Shown here: piece after piece, positions 1-10,181 of the stretch
How positions within the stretch are numbered: position 1 is the first letter of the stretch
Layout: every line of letters starts with the position of its first letter
DNA from: Candidatus Sulfotelmatobacter sp.
GTDB taxonomy: Bacteria > Acidobacteriota > Terriglobia > Terriglobales > Acidobacteriaceae
DNA: 64,000 nt
Assembly: GCA_030038255.1 (NCBI GenBank)
Contig: JASHPH010000323.1
Span: 47,414-111,413 of the forward strand
Direction of reading: 5' to 3'
Notes under the pieces: model-generated
What the model was told of the DNA's origin: nothing
Databases searched by the model: none
Seen by the model: only the letters and a program-made list of their open reading frames with translations
Made by a program: the position numbers and the translations under genes

Positions 1-1
1 C

Positions 2-313
2 CAGTATTATTTTGTGGGCAGGCGTCCGGCGCTGGCCGATGATCCCACGGCTCCCGCCACCGAATTCGTCTTTGACGTGACTTCCGACCGCAAGCTGACC
101 TACTCGGTGAGCGTGTTTCTTCCCCAAGCGGCGGTAGCGGCATGGGCAGCGGCGCATGGCCGTCCGTTGAACGAGGCCGAGCAATATGCTGCGGCGAAGA
201 TGCGGCTGTTCCGCGCCTTCGATGAGGTAGAAGATTTGAAAGAGCAGGGTCGGCGGCTGACGATTGACGCCGCGCTGCTCGAAGATGCCCTGGCGAGTCT
301 GGGCGTAGATTAG
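2..313 (+). CDS. hypothetical protein, probably truncated by the left window edge
   Basis: Frame is open from the window start (QYYFVGRRPALADD...); ORF track starts at 14; stop at 311-313. Confidence 0.5.
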   Translation, partial: QYYFVGRRPALADDPTAPATEFVFDVTSDRKLTYSVSVFLPQAAVAAWAAAHGRPLNEAEQYAAAKMRLFRAFDEVEDLKEQGRRLTIDAALLEDALASLGVD

Positions 314-381
314 CCGCATTCCTCCTGATCAATTGATCCGATGCAAACCTTCGGCATATAAAGTTAGCCGGAGTCTTCCTC

Positions 382-1515
382 GTGAAAATATTCCAATCCT
401 TTCTGCTCGCGACATTGTTGATCGCGACGCCCCTGTGCTCGGCTGCCCGCGCACAGACTTCTCGCTGGTCTGAGCAGAAGGCCAACGAATGGTATGCGCA
501 GCAGTCGTGGCTGGTGGGCAGCAATTACATCCCGAAGTCGGCGATCAACGAACTCGAGATGTGGCAGGAGGCGACCTTCGATCCGCAGGAGATCGACAAG
601 GAACTGGGCTGGGCCGAGGGCCTGGGCATGAACACGATGCGCGTCTTCTTGCACGACCTGCTCTGGCAGCAGGACGCGGCCGGCTTTCGGAGTCGCATCG
701 ACGAATTTTTGACGATTGCGGCGCGGCATCACATTCGGCCGCTATTCGTATTGTTCGATTCCTGCTGGGACCCCCAGCCGCATCTGGGGCCGCAGCATCC
801 ACCGATTCCAGGCGTGCACAACTCGGGCTGGGTGCAGAGTCCGGGACGCGAGGCGCTTGCCGATCCCGGCCAGTATCCGCGGCTGAAGGCCTACGTGCAG
901 GGCGTGGTAGGTGCTTTCGCGAAGGATGATCGCGTTCTGGGTTGGGACCTCTGGAACGAGCCGGGATCGGACATGACCGGAAGCTATCCCAAGACAGAAA
1001 TGAAAATGGCGGACAAAATCGCCCGAGTGACGGCCCTGTTGCCGCAGGCCTTTGCCTGGGCGCGGGAGATGAATCCGACCCAACCGCTGACCAGCGGTGT
1101 CTACGAAGTGGACACCTCGCGCGACGAAAACGCCCAGGACGAGCTCGAGCGAATTCAGCTGCGCGAGTCTGACGTCATCACATTTCACAACTACAGCTGG
1201 CCGGAGTCGTTCAAGGACGAGGTCGCGTGGCTGCGGCGGTTCCATCGCCCGGTGATCTGCACCGAATTCATGGCGCGATCGGTCGGCAGCACGTTCGACA
1301 CGATCCTGCCCATCGCGAAGCAGGAAAATGTGGGCGCGATCAACTGGGGATTCGTGGCGGGCAAGACGCAGACGTATTATCCGTGGGATTCGTGGCGGCA
1401 TCCGTATATCCTGAGCGGTCTGCCCGTGTGGTTTCACGAAGTGCTGCATCCGGATGGGACACCTTATCGTCAGGCGGAGGTGGATTTGATCCGGCAGTTG
1501 ACGGGGAAGCGGTAG
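382..1515 (+). CDS. secreted glycoside hydrolase, GH5/cellulase-like fold
   Basis: Signal peptide; WDLWNEPG catalytic-type motif, later CTEFMAR nucleophile-like Glu; TIM-barrel style sequence. Confidence 0.75.
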   Translation: MKIFQSFLLATLLIATPLCSAARAQTSRWSEQKANEWYAQQSWLVGSNYIPKSAINELEMWQEATFDPQEIDKELGWAEGLGMNTMRVFLHDLLWQQDAAGFRSRIDEFLTIAARHHIRPLFVLFDSCWDPQPHLGPQHPPIPGVHNSGWVQSPGREALADPGQYPRLKAYVQGVVGAFAKDDRVLGWDLWNEPGSDMTGSYPKTEMKMADKIARVTALLPQAFAWAREMNPTQPLTSGVYEVDTSRDENAQDELERIQLRESDVITFHNYSWPESFKDEVAWLRRFHRPVICTEFMARSVGSTFDTILPIAKQENVGAINWGFVAGKTQTYYPWDSWRHPYILSGLPVWFHEVLHPDGTPYRQAEVDLIRQLTGKR

Positions 1516-1548
1516 ATGATCACGTTAGTTCGATACAATCACTTCGCC

Positions 1549-2079
1549 ATGAAAAAGATGATTCCAGTCTTCATCATCCTCACGCTTTGTTCTTTGACTG
1601 CTTGTAACAGGGCTGCCAGCCCAGCCGCACCAACGAGCGCAGCCTCTTCGCCGGCCAAGCCCGCCGATGCGGTGACGCAGAAGCTGCAGGAACATTCGGG
1701 GGCGAATGCCACGGATTGCGGACGGCTCGACATCAGCGCCACCGAAGCGCAACTCAAGACCGCCAGCGATTGTGCGCTGCAGGCGAGTCAAAGCAAACAT
1801 CCGTTCTATGTGGCCTACGATATGCCGGGGATGAGCGTAGGCGTGGCCGGCGGCGCTGACGGCAAGCTATACACCGTGCAGTCGCAAGGGACGGGCACAG
1901 CGGCGACAGTGACTAGCGGCGATTGTCCAGCCCAGTTGCGCGTGGCTTCGAGCGGACGCGTCACCTGCTTCGCTCCCGGCGACATGGGCTCGATGGGAAG
2001 CGGGCACGGCGGAGACGTGTCAGGGATGGCAAATCCGCACGCATCCGGCGGTGCGATGCAACCCAGCCACAAGCCGTAA
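1549..2079 (+). CDS. putative lipoprotein of unknown function
   Basis: ORF from internal ATG: MKKMIPVFIILTLCSLTACN with lipobox LTAC; His/Gly-rich C-terminus. Confidence 0.6.
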   Translation: MKKMIPVFIILTLCSLTACNRAASPAAPTSAASSPAKPADAVTQKLQEHSGANATDCGRLDISATEAQLKTASDCALQASQSKHPFYVAYDMPGMSVGVAGGADGKLYTVQSQGTGTAATVTSGDCPAQLRVASSGRVTCFAPGDMGSMGSGHGGDVSGMANPHASGGAMQPSHKP

Positions 2080-2664
2080 ATGTTGAACCAGGGAATGTGG
2101 ACGCCACGAGATCGGAAACGGCCCGTTCTGGTCATCTTCGGTGGACTTCCTGGCGTGGGCAAAACCGTCATTGCCCGCAAGTTAGCCCGGCAAATTGACG
2201 CCGTTTATGTCCGCATCGACGGCATCGAACAGGCGCTGCGTGAATCCGGAAAAATCGCAGGCTCGCTCGACGATGCTGGATATCGCGTGGCTTACGCCGT
2301 TGCCGAAGAGAACCTCTGCCTGGGCCGCACCGTAGTGGCCGACTCGGTCAGTCCTCTCACGGTTACACGGAATGCCTGGGTCGAAGTTGCGAAGAGAGCG
2401 CAGGCGGTAGCCATGGAAGTCGAAGCGAAGTGTTCTGACGTGAACGAGCATCGGAGACGGATCCAAGCGAGGGCTGGCGACATTCCCGGCCTGCATTTGC
2501 CCACTTGGGAAGAAGTGGTCGCGCGTGAATACCAGCCGTGGGACCGCGCGCACGTTGTGATTGATACTGCCGTGGATACCGTGGAGCAGGCCGTTCGGAC
2601 CATTCGCACAGTTTTAGAAAACGGCGAAGCGAGTCCGGAACAAGGGGTTAAGTACAACTTGTGA
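2080..2664 (+). CDS. AAA/zeta-toxin-like P-loop kinase
   Basis: GGLPGVGKTVIARKLA Walker A near the N-terminus; small kinase-like length. Confidence 0.7.
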   Translation: MLNQGMWTPRDRKRPVLVIFGGLPGVGKTVIARKLARQIDAVYVRIDGIEQALRESGKIAGSLDDAGYRVAYAVAEENLCLGRTVVADSVSPLTVTRNAWVEVAKRAQAVAMEVEAKCSDVNEHRRRIQARAGDIPGLHLPTWEEVVAREYQPWDRAHVVIDTAVDTVEQAVRTIRTVLENGEASPEQGVKYNL

Positions 2665-2675
2665 TTCTAATCACA
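2660..2675. promoter_or_regulatory. CRP/FNR-like operator TGTGAT-tcta-ATCACA upstream of the heme operon
   Basis: Perfect 6-4-6 inverted repeat; same arms recur at 21226-21249 and 43371-43386. Confidence 0.55.
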
Positions 2676-2853
2676 CCCCTAAGTGACGGCGTTTGTTTGC
2701 GTTGTCCCTGCGCGGCAGGAATAATGACAGCGTTGCTGGAAGGTCCGTTCCGGGTCCGCGAGTTGGGGTAAACTCAGCAATTCCGGACGTTGTGGGTTAT
2801 GCCGGTTGGGTTAAGCGGGTTGGGTTGAGCGAATAAAGACAAGAAGGCCATCC

Positions 2854-3663
2854 ATGTCACTGCTCTGGCTGCGCTTCGCACTGGGTTGCTACTTCATCGG
2901 GCTGATTTATGCCTTTGTGGCCCTGAGCCGCACCAGTGACTTGTTCAGCCGCATCGCCCTGCATGCGGCCAGCCTGGGCATGGTGTTTCACTTCGTGTCG
3001 CTGGTGGAAGTTTTCGTTTCCGGACAGTTCGTTTGGGCTTCGGTGCACAACGGGGAGTCGCTCCTGGCGTTCATCTCCATGTGCTTCTTCATGATCATCT
3101 ATGCCATTTATCAGACGACTTCGCCGGGGGTGGTGGTCTTCCCGGTGGTCTTCTTCCTGACATTCGTGGCGGCTGCGGACCAGCAACCGGTGCTACTGAC
3201 GGCGTTTGTTCAGCGGCGGGGATGGCTCGGCGCACACATAGTCCTCATCTTCATCGGATACGCGGCCTTGCTGGTGAGCTTCGGCTCCAGCCTGCTGTAT
3301 CTGTTGCAGGAGCGGCGGCTGAAGTCGAAGAAACCGACCAGCCTGATTTCGTTCCTGCCGGCGCTCGAGGTTATCGACCAGATCGGCTACCGCTCGCTGC
3401 TCTTAGGCTTCCCGTTCATGACGCTCGGCCTCTTGACCGGTTCGGTGGTCGCGCTGACCACTTACGGGCGTGTGGATTTTCTGGATCCGAAGATTTTGCT
3501 CTCGGTGCTGATGTGGGCCGTGTATATGATCATGGTCTTCACGCGCTGGAATTCGGGATGGCGGGGTCGCCGCGCCGCGATCCTGGCCAGCTTTGCGTTC
3601 GTCGCCGCACTGGCTGCATGGGCGGCTAATTATTTCTCGACGATTCACAGGTTCGCCTCATGA
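2854..3663 (+). CDS. cytochrome c biogenesis protein CcsA/HemX-like, inner membrane
   Basis: Multi-TM protein directly upstream of and overlapping hemA by 4 nt, the usual hemX/ccsA context. Confidence 0.75.
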   Translation: MSLLWLRFALGCYFIGLIYAFVALSRTSDLFSRIALHAASLGMVFHFVSLVEVFVSGQFVWASVHNGESLLAFISMCFFMIIYAIYQTTSPGVVVFPVVFFLTFVAAADQQPVLLTAFVQRRGWLGAHIVLIFIGYAALLVSFGSSLLYLLQERRLKSKKPTSLISFLPALEVIDQIGYRSLLLGFPFMTLGLLTGSVVALTTYGRVDFLDPKILLSVLMWAVYMIMVFTRWNSGWRGRRAAILASFAFVAALAAWAANYFSTIHRFAS

Positions 3664-4976
3664 GATACCAGCTTATCGGACTGAATCATAAGAGCGCGCC
3701 GCTGGAGGTTCGCGAGAAGCTCGCGATTCCGGAGTCGCGCCTGCCCGATACCTGCCGCGACCTGACCGCGTACCCGGGAATCGAAGAGGGCATGGTGATT
3801 TCGACCTGCAATCGCGTGGAAGTCGTGACCCATACGACAAACGGGTCGGCCGATCTGCGGGGATTTCTCCACGAGCATTTTCATCTGAAGCCGGAAGAGC
3901 TTGACCCGCACCTGTATGAATTCCGCGAGAAGGATGCGGTGCGGCATATCTTCCGCGTGGCCGCTAGCCTCGATTCGATGGTCGTAGGCGAGGCTCAGAT
4001 TCTCGGACAGGTCAAGGAGGCCTATGCTACCGCCCGCGCCGTGGGCGCCGTGCGCGGGCAGCTGGATCAGCTTTTCAGTCGCGCCTTTGCTGTGGCCAAG
4101 CGGGTGCGGACCGAGACCGCGGTGGGATCGTCTTCGGTATCGATCGCGTCGGTCGCGGTGGAGCTGGCCAAGAAGATTTTCGGGACTCTGCAAGGCAAGA
4201 ACGTCTTCATTGTGGGCGCGGGCAAGATGAGCGAACTCGCGGCCCGCCATCTGATGGCGCACGGCTGCGCTTCAATCTTCGTGGCGAATCGCACCTACGA
4301 CCGCGCCATCGGCCTGGCACAGAAATTCAACGGGCAGGCGATCAGGTTTGAGGATTTGTATTCGACCTGCGACCGTGCCGATATTGTCATCACGTCAACG
4401 GGCGCGCCGCATGCCATTTTCCGGCGCGAGCACGGCGAGCAGTTTCTCTCCCGCCGCAAGAACCGGCCGATGTTCTTCATCGATATCGCGGTGCCGCGCG
4501 ACGTTTCGCCGGAGATGGCAAAGCTGGATGGTATCTTCACCTACGACATCGACGACCTGCAGCAGGCGGTGGCCGGCCACATCGCTGACCGGCGAAAGGA
4601 AGCCGAGCGCGCCGAAGCGATCATCGCGAGCGAAGTGGAGAAGTTTGAAGCGCGCGCCCATACGCTCGACGTGGTGCCAACGATTGTGTCGTTGCAGGAT
4701 CATCTGGAAACCATCCGCCAGGCGGAGATTGATCGCGTGCGCGGCCGCATGGGCCAGCTGACGCCGGAGCAGGAAATGGCGGTCGAAGCGCTAACCCGCG
4801 GCATCATCAACAAAGTGATGCACACGCCGATCACAACGCTGAAGTCCGCAGCGCGAGAGTCCGAGGCAACGACGATCGTGGATGTGTTCCGGCGGTTGTT
4901 CAACCTTCAAGTGAAACCGAAGGAGTCTCCCGCAGACGTAGCGGCGAAGAGGGACGAAGTGGGGACGCGGCACTAA
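3660..4976 (+). CDS. hemA: glutamyl-tRNA reductase
   Basis: [21 protein letters not shown]...[36 protein letters not shown]. Confidence 0.97.
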   Translation: MRYQLIGLNHKSAPLEVREKLAIPESRLPDTCRDLTAYPGIEEGMVISTCNRVEVVTHTTNGSADLRGFLHEHFHLKPEELDPHLYEFREKDAVRHIFRVAASLDSMVVGEAQILGQVKEAYATARAVGAVRGQLDQLFSRAFAVAKRVRTETAVGSSSVSIASVAVELAKKIFGTLQGKNVFIVGAGKMSELAARHLMAHGCASIFVANRTYDRAIGLAQKFNGQAIRFEDLYSTCDRADIVITSTGAPHAIFRREHGEQFLSRRKNRPMFFIDIAVPRDVSPEMAKLDGIFTYDIDDLQQAVAGHIADRRKEAERAEAIIASEVEKFEARAHTLDVVPTIVSLQDHLETIRQAEIDRVRGRMGQLTPEQEMAVEALTRGIINKVMHTPITTLKSAARESEATTIVDVFRRLFNLQVKPKESPADVAAKRDEVGTRH

Positions 4977-5911
4977 TGCCCCGTCTTCGCATCGGCTCGC
5001 GCGGCTCGCAGCTTGCCCTCTGGCAGGCCAACTACATCTCGGCGCTGCTTCGCGGTCGCGGACATGAAGTCGAAATCGAGATCATTCACACCACTGGCGA
5101 CAAAATCACCGACGTTGCGTTGGCCAAAGTCGGCACCAAGGGCATGTTCACCAAAGAGATTGAAGAAGCCCTCGCCGCCGGCAAAGTCGATCTGGCAGTG
5201 CATTCGCTGAAGGACTTGCCGACTGAACTTCCTGCCGGATTCGAAATCGCCGCCATCACCGAAAGACAAGACCCGCGCGACGCCTTCTGCTCGCGAAAGT
5301 ACTCCAGCATCGACGATCTGCCGAGGGGTGCGCGCGTCGGGACCTCCAGCCTGCGGCGCCAGGCGCAGCTGAAGGCCATCCGGCCCGATCTTGAGATTCA
5401 CCCTCTGCGTGGCAATGTGGACACGCGCCTGCGCAAGCTTGAGCAGGGAGAATATGACGCCATCATCCTTGCTTCTGCGGGGCTGAAGCGCCTCGGCAAG
5501 AGCGAGTTGATCAAGCAGATTATTCCCGCAGAAGTCATGTGTCCCGCGGCAGGGCAGGGTGCGCTGGGCATCGAAATCCGGGAAGGCGATGCGAAGACAC
5601 GAGAGCTGCTGTCTTTCTTGGATAATCCACATACTCGTGCCGCGACCACCTGCGAGCGCGCGTTGCTGAGCAGTCTGGGCGGCGGATGCCAGGTCCCGAT
5701 CGGTGCTTTCGCCGAAATGCGCAAAGGCAAACTGCATCTCGATTCGATCGTCGCCGATCCCGACGGAACGAAGCTTTTGCGTGATTCGCGCGATGGGAAT
5801 GATCCCGTGAAGCTGGGCAGCGATGCCGGCGCCAGTCTCCTCAGCCGCGGCGGCGACGCCATTCTTGAAGCCGTGTACGGCCGCGGACTGGCCGTTCCGC
5901 CCCAGCCATAA
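4976..5911 (+). CDS. hemC: hydroxymethylbilane synthase (porphobilinogen deaminase)
   Basis: [57 protein letters not shown]. Confidence 0.97.
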   Translation: MPRLRIGSRGSQLALWQANYISALLRGRGHEVEIEIIHTTGDKITDVALAKVGTKGMFTKEIEEALAAGKVDLAVHSLKDLPTELPAGFEIAAITERQDPRDAFCSRKYSSIDDLPRGARVGTSSLRRQAQLKAIRPDLEIHPLRGNVDTRLRKLEQGEYDAIILASAGLKRLGKSELIKQIIPAEVMCPAAGQGALGIEIREGDAKTRELLSFLDNPHTRAATTCERALLSSLGGGCQVPIGAFAEMRKGKLHLDSIVADPDGTKLLRDSRDGNDPVKLGSDAGASLLSRGGDAILEAVYGRGLAVPPQP

Positions 5912-5957
5912 CTCCGAATATGATTGGCGAATATCGACTGCCCCTGGCGACAGCCGC

Positions 5958-6449
5958 ATGAGCTCCGGCAGATTTCTCCTTAAATTGCTTGGCGGGACCG
6001 ACACGACGCATTTGCGCCGCTGGGTGAACCTCTGGCCGCCTTTTCTCGGCGCGGGCATTCGGGTGACGCACATCGCGTCCGACATGAAATCCATCGACGT
6101 CGAGATGAAGCTGCGCTGGTGGAATGCAAACTATGTGGGCACGCACTTCGGCGGATCGCTCTTTGCCATGGCCGACCCCTTCTATATGCTGATGCTGATG
6201 GCGAATCTGGGCCGCGAATACATTGTGTGGGACAAGGCGGCGACCATCCGCTACCGAAAACCGGGGCGCGGGAAGGTGCGCGCAGAGTTCCGCCTTAGCG
6301 ACGGGCAGATCGACGATATTCGGGAGAAGCTGAAGATGCTGCCCAAGTACGAGCCCGTGTTCACGGTGGAAGTGAAAGATGAGGAAGGAACAGTGATTGC
6401 GGAAGTAGAGAAATTGCTGCATATACGCAGAAAAGACGTGAAGCTATAA
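5958..6449 (+). CDS. DUF4442-like hotdog-fold protein
   Basis: In-frame ATG at 5958 (MSSGRFLLKLLGG...); GTHFGGSLFAMADPFYMLMLMANLG. Confidence 0.7.
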   Translation: MSSGRFLLKLLGGTDTTHLRRWVNLWPPFLGAGIRVTHIASDMKSIDVEMKLRWWNANYVGTHFGGSLFAMADPFYMLMLMANLGREYIVWDKAATIRYRKPGRGKVRAEFRLSDGQIDDIREKLKMLPKYEPVFTVEVKDEEGTVIAEVEKLLHIRRKDVKL

Positions 6450-6450
6450 C

Positions 6451-6513
6451 CAGAGAGGGCACAGAGGAATGCAGAGGCCCTCTGTGAAACTCCGTGTCCC
6501 CTGTGGTCCAACG
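6451..6513. repeat. imperfect inverted repeat of the 'accacagaggcacagagg' intergenic type
   Basis: accagagagggcacagaggaatgcagaggc / ccctctgtgaaactccgtgtcccctgtggt are imperfect reverse complements. Confidence 0.5.
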
Positions 6514-6549
6514 CATTCAACGCTGCCTCAGAGAGAGGCCGAGGAAAGC

Positions 6550-7197
6550 TTGTACATTCCTGAACATTTCCGGGTTCGTGAGTATGCTACGGCGATCGCG
6601 TTCATGGGCGCGAATCCGTTCGCGATTCTTGTGTCATCCACTATGGATGGGCCTTTCGCGACGCATCTGCCGCTGGTCGTCCGTGAGGTTGACGACAAGC
6701 TGATTCTGCGTGGGCACGTGGCGAGGGCTAATCCGCACTGGCGCCATCTCGAGCAGCAGCCGGAGTGCCTGGTGATCTTTCATGGCCCGCATGCCTACAT
6801 CTCTCCAACGAATTACGCGACGCGGGAGAATGTGCCTACGTGGAATTACGGCGCTGTCCACGCCTATGGTACGGCGCGTGTGTTTTCGGCGCCCGAGGAA
6901 CTGCTCGGCATTCTGAATGAACTGGTTCCTTTGTTCGAGCCGGCATACGCCGAGCAATGGGCCAGCCTGAGCCAGGCGTACCGCGAGCGCATGCTGGGCC
7001 ACATTGTCGGCTTCGAAATTGCCGTTACGAAGATCGAGGGCAAGTTCAAGCTCAGCCAGAATCGCACGAGAGAAGAGCAGGAGAATGTAATCGAATCTCT
7101 CATCGGCGCTGCGGATACCGCGGTGTCCGGTACGGCGCGGCTGATGCAGTCGCAGGGGCTGGGTACGAAAGCGGGACGAGAGAAGGGAAAAGCATGA
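6550..7197 (+). CDS. PaiB-like FMN-binding negative transcriptional regulator
   Basis: LYIPEHFRVREYATAIAFMGANPFAILVS...HGPHAYISPTNYA; TTG start at 6550 preceded by gaggaaagc. Confidence 0.8.
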   Translation: MYIPEHFRVREYATAIAFMGANPFAILVSSTMDGPFATHLPLVVREVDDKLILRGHVARANPHWRHLEQQPECLVIFHGPHAYISPTNYATRENVPTWNYGAVHAYGTARVFSAPEELLGILNELVPLFEPAYAEQWASLSQAYRERMLGHIVGFEIAVTKIEGKFKLSQNRTREEQENVIESLIGAADTAVSGTARLMQSQGLGTKAGREKGKA

Positions 7198-8009
7198 CGG
7201 AACGATCGAAAGCGCGGAATCAGAAGGGCGCGTTAGCCGGCGTGCGTGTGCTGGTGGGCCGGCCGCGCCATCAGGCGGGCGCGCTTTCGGCCGAGTTGCG
7301 CGAGTTGGGCGCAAGCGTGATCGAAATTCCGTTCATCGAAATTCGCAAGCCACGGTCGTTTCGCGCGCTCGATTCGGCTTTGAAAAGTCTCGCGAGCTAC
7401 CACTGGCTGATTCTGACCAGCGTAAACGGCGTCGAGGCCATGTGGGAGAGGATGTCGAAGCTGCGGATCGCACAAGGATCGCTCGATCATCTGCGCATTG
7501 CGGCGATTGGCCCGGCGACGAAGAAGGCAATCGAGCAGCGCGGCGCGAAAGTGGACGTGGTTCCGAAAGAATATGTCGCCGAGTCGGTGGTTCGCAGCTT
7601 GAGGAAGAAGGTGAAAGGGAAGCGCGTGCTGTTGGTGCGCGCGAAGGTCGCGCGCGACGTGATTCCGCGCGAACTGCGCAAGGCCGGAGCAGACGTCGAG
7701 GTGGTGGAGGCTTACGAAACAGTGGTTCCGCAAAGTTCGCGCACCCGGCTGCGGGCGGCGCTTAAGAATTCCAGGCGGCGACCGCACGTTGTAACGTTCA
7801 CCAGTTCTTCGACGGTGAAGAACTTCGTGGAATTGCTCGGGCGAACATCGCGCCGGCAACTTCACCGGATCCGCGCGGCTTCCATTGGGCCGGTCACCTC
7901 TGCGACCTTGCGCGAACTCGGCCTGAAGGTCGACATCGCAGCCAAGGAGTTCACCATTCCGGGGCTGGTTGCGGCGATTGCGAAGTCGTTCGCAGCTGGC
8001 GCACAGTAA
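7194..8009 (+). CDS. hemD: uroporphyrinogen-III synthase
   Basis: MTERSKARNQKGALAGVRVLVGRPRHQAGALSAEL...; overlaps the previous stop by 4 nt; end of heme cluster. Confidence 0.85.
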   Translation: MTERSKARNQKGALAGVRVLVGRPRHQAGALSAELRELGASVIEIPFIEIRKPRSFRALDSALKSLASYHWLILTSVNGVEAMWERMSKLRIAQGSLDHLRIAAIGPATKKAIEQRGAKVDVVPKEYVAESVVRSLRKKVKGKRVLLVRAKVARDVIPRELRKAGADVEVVEAYETVVPQSSRTRLRAALKNSRRRPHVVTFTSSSTVKNFVELLGRTSRRQLHRIRAASIGPVTSATLRELGLKVDIAAKEFTIPGLVAAIAKSFAAGAQ

Positions 8010-8013
8010 TCGC

Positions 8014-10000
8014 CTACTCCGTCACCGAGCAACTGCAATCGGCGGGCACGACGTGGGCCAGCAGAAAATCTGCGACCCGCTTGTAAGCGTCAATCTGATT
8101 TTCCACGCGAGCGAAGCCGTGGCCTTCGTTCTCGTAAATCTTGTAATCGACCTTTCCGCCGCGCTTTTTGATGGCATCGACCACCTGCTGCGTTTCTGAT
8201 TTGGGGCAGCGAGGGTCGTGTCCTCCGGCGAGCAGGATCAGCGGCGCCTTGATCTGATCGATGAAGTTGATCGGCGAGCGGTCCTCGTAGAGCGCCTTGT
8301 TCTTCACCGGATCGCCCATGGTGGCGAGATCGGACTGCCGCAGGACGGGATCTTCGTTTTCAATTTCTGTAAACCAGTTCACGAAAGGAACGATGGGCAC
8401 GCCCGCAGCCCAGACGTCGGGCGCCTTGGTCACGGCCATCATGCTGAGATAGCCGCCGTAGCTTCCGCCCATCACGGCGATTTTTTTCGGATCGAGATGA
8501 CCGGTCTGCTTGATGAAGTCGACGCCGGCGAGGACATCCTGCAAATCGCCACCGCCCATGTCGAACAGATTGGCCTGCTGAAATTCTTTGCCGTAGCCGG
8601 TTGAGCCGCGATAGTTGGGTGCGAGCACCATGTATCCCTGGTTGGCAGCGTACTGGATGAAGCGGTTGAAAGAATTCATGGTCTGCGAAGTGGGGCCGCC
8701 GTGTATGTACATGATGGCCGCGTTCTGTCCGTTGCGGGCCATGTTGTAAGGAACGTACAGAAACGCCGAGATCGTCCATTTGCCGTCGCGGCTGGGATAA
8801 TGCACCACGTAAGGCTCGACCATGTCCTCAGAGCGCAGGCCGGCAACGAGAGAATGCGTGATCTGCTGCGACTTGCCGGTGGCGAGGTTGTAGACCCACA
8901 GATCGCCCGGAGCAGTCGGGCCGTTGTGGTTGTACAGCAGGCGCTGGCCATCGGGACTAAAGGCGGAAGGCCCGCCCGCAGGCTCGTTTACGCCCTTAGG
9001 GATGGCGAGCGCGGTAGATTTTCCGGTCGCGATTTCGTGCAGACAAATTTCTACGTTGCCGTCGACGTTGGCGGTGAAGGTGATGGATTTGCCGTCGGGC
9101 GAGAACTCGCTGCCGTGAATTTCCCATTTGTCTTTGGTGAGCCAGGTGATTTTCTTGGTCGCGACCTCGAGCAGGCCGATGTTCTGATAGCCGTTAGCGG
9201 CATTCGAGGTGATGAGTACGCGCTTGGCGTCGGGCGAAAGATCGTTGGCAGTGAAGCGCTGCTCGCCTTCGTGGGGCGTGAGCAGCGTGCTTTGGCCAGT
9301 GGTGACGTCGGCGATGAAAATGTTGGAGTCCGTGCCCTTCGCCTGTGTCTGGGTGTAGACGATGAACTTGCCATCCTTCGACCAGATGGTGCCGTAGTTT
9401 CCCTTATCCTGCGGCGTCCCCGTCGTGATGTGCTTCACCTCGCGCATGATCATGTCGTATACGTCAATCTCATACGACGCAGACGTTTTCGGCTTTACTT
9501 CATACGCGAGATAGCGACTGTCTGGAGACCATGTCGGATTTACTTCCGCAATCTCCCGCGTCTGCGTGACATTCACCACGCGCCCCGTCTTCGGTGACAC
9601 CAAAAAAATGTCCCACTGCTCGTCGCCGTCGTAGTCGGACTGATAGGCGATCCATTTGCCGTCGGGCGACCACGCGGGGGCGGTCTGCCGCTGGTCGCTG
9701 ACGGTGAGTTGCTCGGGCCAGCCGCCATCGGAGGGAACAAGCCACAGATTGTTGCGACCGCTCATGTTGGAGACGAAGGCGATCATCTTGCCGTCGGGCG
9801 ACCACGTGGGTCGGCCGACCTGGCGCGTCATGTAGAGCTTTTCGATAGTCATGTCGCGCGGCTCGACCTGCGCGTTGGGCTTGGAAGAGATCTTCGTGGG
9901 ATCGGTGACGGCCTGGGGCGGAGTCAGAGTCTGGGCGTAAGCTTCAGAAACAAGAGTGTTCATCAGCGTGACCATAGCAAACAGGACGAAAGTGCGCATG
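8014..10000 (-). CDS. S9 family prolyl oligopeptidase with WD40-like/TolB beta-propeller
   Basis: TWSPDGKMIAFVSN propeller repeats; GGSYGGYLSMM catalytic serine; signal peptide from MRTFVLF. Confidence 0.9.
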
Positions 10001-10126
10001 GTTCCAGAAAACCTCGCGAGAGATTGAAGAAAAAGTCTAGCAAAGAATCCATCTTCCAAAAGGAAGCGAGCCGGACACGCGGTTGGTTGCGGCGCAAAGA
10101 ATGCGCCGCATCGCGCGGCTCGCCCA

Positions 10127-10164
10127 GATCCTTCGCTGCGCAAAAGAGGCTCGCTCAGGATGAC
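10127..10164. repeat. interspersed repeat 'gatccttcgctgcgc...gctcaggatgaca'
   Basis: Similar to 13230-13292. Confidence 0.45.
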
Positions 10165-10181
10165 AAGCAAACTGCACCGGT

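Noticed and set aside
742-1449. 235-aa minus-strand ORF
   Set aside because: Antisense shadow of the GH5-like gene.
4973-6094. 373-aa minus-strand ORF over hemC
   Set aside because: Antisense shadow of hemC and DUF4442 gene; no family signature.
8701-9597. 298-aa plus-strand ORF
   Set aside because: Antisense to the S9 peptidase gene; no recognisable motifs, shadow ORF.
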